Below, in pieces: positions 5,048-8,580 of a stretch of 8,580 nt of DNA (its first letter is position 1; each line of letters opens with the position of its first letter). The stretch comes from an uncultured Bacteroidales bacterium. GTDB taxonomy: Bacteria; Bacteroidota; Bacteroidia; Bacteroidales; F082. The stretch covers positions 1-8,580 of the forward strand of contig CALEMB010000072.1 in assembly GCA_937902805.1 (NCBI GenBank). Direction: 5' to 3'. A program made the position numbers and the translations under genes. A model generated the notes under the pieces. That model was not told the origin of the DNA. It searched no databases and saw only the letters and a list, made by a program, of their open reading frames with translations.

Positions 5048-5055
5048 TACCTTTG
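5048..5055 (+). promoter_or_regulatory. -7 box of uvrA
   Basis: TACCTTTG matches TAnnTTTG; no convincing -33 element is seen in the pyrimidine-rich stretch upstream. Transcription should start near 5060, which rules out the TTG at 5053 as the uvrA start and leaves a leader of about 17 bases. Confidence 0.5.
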
Positions 5056-5056
5056 C

Positions 5057-5077
5057 AGGTTCAAATTTTCCGAACCT
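5057..5077 (+). promoter_or_regulatory. Inverted repeat at the uvrA transcript start and start codon
   Basis: AGGTTC (5057-5062) and GAACCT (5072-5077) are perfect inverted arms around 9 bases. The left arm is at the predicted transcript start and the right arm ends in the first base of the TTG start. It may be a repressor operator or a 5' hairpin that limits translation. Confidence 0.4.
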
Positions 5078-7887
5078 TGAAAGAGCAGACAACCTCCTAT
5101 ATCACCATCCGCAATGCGAAGGTCAACAACCTGAAAGGCATCAGCTTGCAGATTCCCAAGAACAAGCTGGTGGTCATCACGGGTCTGTCCGGTTCAGGTA
5201 AGTCGTCATTGGCGTTCGACACACTTTACGCCGAAGGGCAACGCCGCTATGTGGAGAGCCTGAGCTCGTATGCGCGGCAGTTCATGGGCCGCCTCAACAA
5301 GCCCGACGTGGAGAGCATCACCGGCCTCTCGCCCGCCATCGCCATCGAACAGAAGGTGAACTCGCACAACCCGCGCTCCACTGTGGGCACTAGCACCGAG
5401 ATCTACGAGTTCCTGAAGCTCCTCTACGCCCGCATCGGCAAGACCTACTCCCCCGCCTCGGGCAAGCTGGTCAAGAAGCACCAGGTGATGGATGTGGTGA
5501 ACCATATCCTCGGCCTGCCGATGGGCACCACGGCCTATATCGTCGCGCCATTGATTCTGCCCGAAGGCCGCAGCCTCGATGAGCACCTCAACATCCTCAT
5601 GCAGCAAGGCTTCTACCGTATCCTGCTGAATGGCGAAATCGTCAAAATCGAGGATTTCCTCGACCAGAAGAAAAAGGTCAGCGAGAAGAAAGTGAAGCTG
5701 CTCATTGACCGCATCAAGGTCAACGAAAGCATGGAAGACGCCGTGGGACGCATCTCCGACTCGGTGCAGACGGCCTTCTATGAGGGCAAGGATACCTGCC
5801 AGGTTATCAGCGAACTGAACGGAGAGCGGCAAGAAGCCGACTTCTCGTCACGCTTCGAGGCCGACGGCATCACCTTCGAGCCGCCTACGGCCAACATGTT
5901 CGCCTTCAACAACCCCTACGGCGCCTGCCCTACCTGTCAGGGCTTCGGCAGCGTCATCGGCATCGACCCCGACCTGGTGGTGCCCAACAAAAGCCTGTCG
6001 ATCTACGAGAACGCCATCGCCTGTTGGCGCGGCGACAAGATGAGCGAGTGGAAAGACGCCCTCGTCCGCGTGGCCGACAAGGTGGGCATTCCCATCTTCA
6101 AGCCGTTCTACGAACTGACTGAGGAACAGAAGAGCCTGCTTTGGACGGGCAACCAATACTTCGAAGGCATCGTGGACTTCTTCAACTATGTTGAAAGCCA
6201 GTCCTATAAGATACAATACCGTGTGATGCTGTCACGCTATCGCGGCAAGACGGTCTGTCCCGAATGTCACGGCACACGCCTGCGCCGGGCGGCGCAATAT
6301 GTGAAGATCGGCGGCAAGAGCATCACCGACTTAGTGATGATGCCTCTGGACGAGCTGAAAGTCTTCTTCGACCACCTGAAACTCGACGAGACCGACAGCA
6401 AGATCGCCTCACGTCTGCTGGTGGAAATCAACAACCGCTTGGACTTCATCATCGAGGTAGGCTTGGGTTACCTCACCCTAAACCGTCTCTCCAACACGCT
6501 TTCAGGCGGTGAGTCGCAGCGCATCAATCTCGCGACCTCGTTGGGCAGCAGTCTGGTCGGCTCCACCTACATCTTGGACGAGCCCAGCATCGGCCTGCAT
6601 TCCCGCGACACTGAGCGACTCATTGCCGTGCTGCGCCGTCTGCGCGACATCGGCAACACCGTCATCGTAGTCGAACACGACGAGGAGATCATCCGAGCCG
6701 CCGACTACATCATCGACATCGGACCGATGGCGGGTGCGTTTGGCGGCGAAGTCGTCTTCGAGGGCGACATCAAGAGCCTGATCAACTGCGAGAAGAGCCT
6801 CACCACACAATACCTCACGGGCAAGATGCACATCCCCGTGCCCAGCCGTCGCCGCAAGAGCGCCAACGCGATTATAATAAAAGGTGCCTCGCAGAATAAC
6901 CTCAAAAACCTCACTGTGCGCTTCCCGCTCAACACGATGACTGTTATCACGGGCGTGAGCGGCTCGGGCAAGTCCACCTTGGTGAAGGATGTGCTCTGGC
7001 CCGCCATGAAACGCCATCTCGGCGAGGCTGTGGAGCGCTACGGCAGCTTCGGTGCCCTGGAAGGCGACCTAGGCCTCATCCAAGCTGTGGAGTTCATCGA
7101 CCAAAACCCCATCGGCAAGTCATCACGCTCCAACCCAGCCACTTACCTGAAGGCCTACGATGAAATCCGGACGCTGTTCTCCGAGCAGAAATTAGCCAAA
7201 CTGCGCGGCATCAAGCCTGCCTTCTTCTCGTTCAACGTGCCGGGCGGCCGCTGCGAGGAATGTGAGGGCGAAGGCGTGCAAAAGATAGAGATGCAGTTCA
7301 TGGCCGATGTCTATCTACCTTGTGAGGCCTGCCACGGCACGCGTTTCAAGGAGGAGGTGCTGGAGATCAAATACGACGGCAAGCACATCTCCGACATCCT
7401 CAACATGAGCATTGAAGAGGCCATCGATTTCTTCGAAGGCTCCTCGGAGCGCAATACCAGCGTCGTGGGACGCATCCTCTCGCGTTTGAAGCCCTTGCGC
7501 GAAGTCGGATTGGGCTACTTGAAACTTGGGCAGTCGTCCAGTTCGCTCTCAGGCGGCGAGGCACAACGCGTGAAGCTGGCCTATTTCCTCATCAAAGGGC
7601 AAGTGGAGAAACCTACCCTCTTCATCTTCGACGAGCCGACCACAGGACTGCATTTCCACGATGTGAACAAGCTCTTGGAGTCGTTCAATGCGCTGATTGC
7701 CAACGGCCATAGCGTCATCATCATCGAACATAATCTGGATGTTATTAAGTCGGCGGACTGGGTCATCGACTTAGGTCCCGAGAGCGGCAACAAAGGCGGC
7801 GAGATCGTCTTTGAAGGCACACCCGAGGATTTGGTGAAGTGCAAGCAATCGTATACTGGTAAAGCGTTGAAAGATAAACTAAAATAG
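5077..7887 (+). CDS. uvrA: UvrA, excinuclease ABC subunit A
   Basis: Damage-sensing ATPase of nucleotide excision repair, which loads UvrB on lesions. The full two-ABC-module layout is present: Walker A GLSGSGKSS (about 36-44); zinc-type pair CPTC near 283; CPEC near 394; signature LSGGESQR near 475 with LDEPSIGLH just after. The second module has Walker A GVSGSGKST near 626, the zinc finger CEEC (about 726) and CEAC (about 749), LSGGEAQR near 824 and DEPTTGLH near 852. Length is 936 residues, normal for UvrA. No ATG exists in frame before residue 70. The promoter box overlaps the first possible TTG (5053), so I place the start at the TTG 5077, giving MKEQTTSYITIRNAK, which fits UvrA N termini. 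GC-rich third positions set it apart from the AT-rich ATPase gene upstream. The variant resembles one of the two UvrA types common in Bacteroidota. The exact start is the only weak point. Confidence 0.96.
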   Translation: MKEQTTSYITIRNAKVNNLKGISLQIPKNKLVVITGLSGSGKSSLAFDTLYAEGQRRYVESLSSYARQFMGRLNKPDVESITGLSPAIAIEQKVNSHNPRSTVGTSTEIYEFLKLLYARIGKTYSPASGKLVKKHQVMDVVNHILGLPMGTTAYIVAPLILPEGRSLDEHLNILMQQGFYRILLNGEIVKIEDFLDQKKKVSEKKVKLLIDRIKVNESMEDAVGRISDSVQTAFYEGKDTCQVISELNGERQEADFSSRFEADGITFEPPTANMFAFNNPYGACPTCQGFGSVIGIDPDLVVPNKSLSIYENAIACWRGDKMSEWKDALVRVADKVGIPIFKPFYELTEEQKSLLWTGNQYFEGIVDFFNYVESQSYKIQYRVMLSRYRGKTVCPECHGTRLRRAAQYVKIGGKSITDLVMMPLDELKVFFDHLKLDETDSKIASRLLVEINNRLDFIIEVGLGYLTLNRLSNTLSGGESQRINLATSLGSSLVGSTYILDEPSIGLHSRDTERLIAVLRRLRDIGNTVIVVEHDEEIIRAADYIIDIGPMAGAFGGEVVFEGDIKSLINCEKSLTTQYLTGKMHIPVPSRRRKSANAIIIKGASQNNLKNLTVRFPLNTMTVITGVSGSGKSTLVKDVLWPAMKRHLGEAVERYGSFGALEGDLGLIQAVEFIDQNPIGKSSRSNPATYLKAYDEIRTLFSEQKLAKLRGIKPAFFSFNVPGGRCEECEGEGVQKIEMQFMADVYLPCEACHGTRFKEEVLEIKYDGKHISDILNMSIEEAIDFFEGSSERNTSVVGRILSRLKPLREVGLGYLKLGQSSSSLSGGEAQRVKLAYFLIKGQVEKPTLFIFDEPTTGLHFHDVNKLLESFNALIANGHSVIIIEHNLDVIKSADWVIDLGPESGNKGGEIVFEGTPEDLVKCKQSYTGKALKDKLK

Positions 7888-7898
7888 ACAATAGCAAC

Positions 7899-7997
7899 CG
7901 CTTCGCGTCATTGCGAACGTAGTGAAGCAATCTAGAGTGAACGGTTTCAAAAAGCTTCATGTCTAGACTGCTTCGTTCCTCGCAGTGACGCAAAGCG
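7899..7997. mobile_element. MITE/REP-like inverted-repeat element
   Basis: A left arm (7899-7936) containing GCGTCATTGCGAACGTAG, then TGAAGCAATCTAGA, is mirrored by a right arm (7962-7997) whose reverse complement reads CGCTTTGCGTCACTGCGAGG, then AACGAAGCAGTCTAGA. The arms are about 36-38 bases and largely matched, with a central 25-base segment. TCATTGCGA...GAAGCAATC is a dispersed palindromic repeat known from many bacterial genomes. It has no coding capacity, so it would be moved in trans if at all. It fills most of the 128 bases between uvrA and the editing-protein gene, where its hairpin could act as terminator or mRNA stabiliser for uvrA. Confidence 0.85.
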
Positions 7998-7999
7998 TG

Positions 8000-8009
8000 T
8001 CAAATTTGA
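8000..8009. repeat. 10-bp palindrome before the editing-protein gene
   Basis: TCAAATTTGA is perfectly self-complementary and ends six bases before the ATG at 8016. No TAnnTTTG box is seen here, so the gene may be read through from uvrA or use a promoter hidden in the inverted-repeat element. Confidence 0.3.
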
Positions 8010-8015
8010 AAACAA

Positions 8016-8540
8016 ATGAAATCAACTGAAATAAACCAACCTTTAAGTGAGCGTCAGCAGAAGGTCGTCGATACGCTGATTGGCCTAGGTATAGAGTTCG
8101 ACATCAAGTTCCACCCGCCGTTGGGCTCCATCGAGGAATCGCTGGCCTACTGGGGCAAGTTCGAGGCCACGCACTGCAAGAACCTGTTTTTCAGGAACCA
8201 CAAGGGCAACAAGCACTACCTGGTCATCTTCGAGTGCATGCACCAGATGGACATCCACGACCTCGAGCAGCGTCTGCACCAAGGCAAGCTCACCTTCGCC
8301 TCGGAGACCCGCATGGAGAAATACCTCGGCCTGAAACCTGGCAGCGTCTCCCCCTTCGGCCTCATCAACGACGAGAACCACGAGGTGCACCTCTTCATTG
8401 ACAAGAACCTCTTGAATGCCCCTCGCCTGAGCTTCCATCCCAATGACAACACGGGGACGATTATCATTAGTCAGGAGGATTTCATCAAGTTCTTGGACGC
8501 TATGGGAAATAGTTATGAGTTTATTGAGTTGTATGATTGA
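8016..8540 (+). CDS. YbaK/PrdX-type prolyl-tRNA synthetase-associated editing protein
   Basis: 174 residues of the YbaK/ProX superfamily, closest by pattern to the free-standing PrdX/ProXp-ala group, which hydrolyses Ala mischarged on tRNA(Pro) in trans. Landmarks: an N-terminal helix (SERQQKVVDTLIGLGIEFD), HPPLGSIEES (33-42), the strand CKNLFFRNHKG (54-64), KHYLVIFEC (66-74), MEKYLGLKPGSVSPFGLIND (100-119) with the family's G-x-x-P-G-x-V-(S/T)-P-F-G core, and FHPNDNTGT (140-148). Length and both ends match the family, so it looks complete and cytoplasmic. It should work with ProRS, whose Bacteroidota form generally lacks the insertion editing domain. Starting at the ATG 8016 gives the normal N terminus. 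There is no Shine-Dalgarno. The gene follows uvrA in the same direction, separated by the inverted-repeat element. Confidence 0.9.
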   Translation: MKSTEINQPLSERQQKVVDTLIGLGIEFDIKFHPPLGSIEESLAYWGKFEATHCKNLFFRNHKGNKHYLVIFECMHQMDIHDLEQRLHQGKLTFASETRMEKYLGLKPGSVSPFGLINDENHEVHLFIDKNLLNAPRLSFHPNDNTGTIIISQEDFIKFLDAMGNSYEFIELYD

Positions 8541-8549
8541 GACATTAGC

Positions 8550-8573
8550 GTTACAGTTGTTACAGTTACAGTT
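8550..8573 (+). repeat. Short tandem GTTACAGTT repeat at the right edge
   Basis: GTTACAGTT occurs twice in tandem (8550-8558, 8559-8567) and is followed by ACAGTT, ten bases after the stop of the editing-protein gene. The tract may continue past the window. No hairpin or terminator is visible before the edge. Confidence 0.55.
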
Positions 8574-8580
8574 AGTTTAT

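Noticed and set aside
5206..5832. 208-residue minus-strand frame inside uvrA
   Set aside because: A long antisense frame expected from GC-rich third positions of uvrA; it has low-complexity composition and no motif.
7763..7993. 76-residue frame on the minus strand (CEERSSLD-type peptide)
   Set aside because: This peptide is the usual artefact of reading through the TCATTGCGA inverted-repeat element, and it overlaps the uvrA 3' end.

Overview
The window reads as chromosomal DNA of a Bacteroidota organism, most likely a Bacteroidales/Prevotella-like one. Six places carry the Bacteroidota -7 promoter box TAnnTTTG, three of them with a TTG about 18-22 bases upstream. Most starts lack a Shine-Dalgarno sequence, and the proteins (two-domain ECF sigma factor, DUF4143 ATPase, UvrA variant, YbaK/PrdX-type editing protein) have the flavour of that phylum. 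The organism assignment is inference from these signals only.

Layout. Bases 1-3293 are read leftward. From right to left they hold an ECF sigma factor (2571-3158) with its own promoter; a conserved-looking 65-residue protein behind it, closed by a clear terminator (2239-2268); a tiny orphan antitoxin-like gene (2054-2188); and a two-gene operon made of an unrecognised 215-residue protein (1183-1830) and an agmatine-deiminase-family enzyme (292-1164), spaced by 18 bases. At the left edge a further leftward promoter (16-46) serves a gene outside the window. Bases 3293-3628 form a divergent intergenic region. Bases 3629-8540 are read rightward: an AAA ATPase with a C-terminal DUF4143/PD-(D/E)XK-like region, uvrA, a roughly 100-bp inverted-repeat element (MITE/REP-like), and a YbaK/PrdX-type Ala-tRNA(Pro) editing protein.

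Most interesting signal. Upstream of the ATPase there are four copies of an 18-base motif (ACCTGCGCATTATCGGAA or close variants) whose first bases fall exactly 34 bases apart (3493, 3527, 3561, 3595). The ATPase promoter box lies in the third spacer and its predicted transcript start lies in the fourth repeat. The period is not a multiple of three and the copies lie upstream of the ATG, so they act as DNA or RNA, not as protein. This looks like an iteron/operator array dedicated to the ATPase-nuclease gene, with a second family of GACAA/TTGTC motifs beside it.

The rest is largely housekeeping: nucleotide excision repair (UvrA), tRNA proofreading (YbaK-like), and envelope or stress regulation (ECF sigma). 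The unrecognised 215-residue protein shows a by-eye resemblance to alkyladenine DNA glycosylase (Mpg/AAG), which deserves a structure check.
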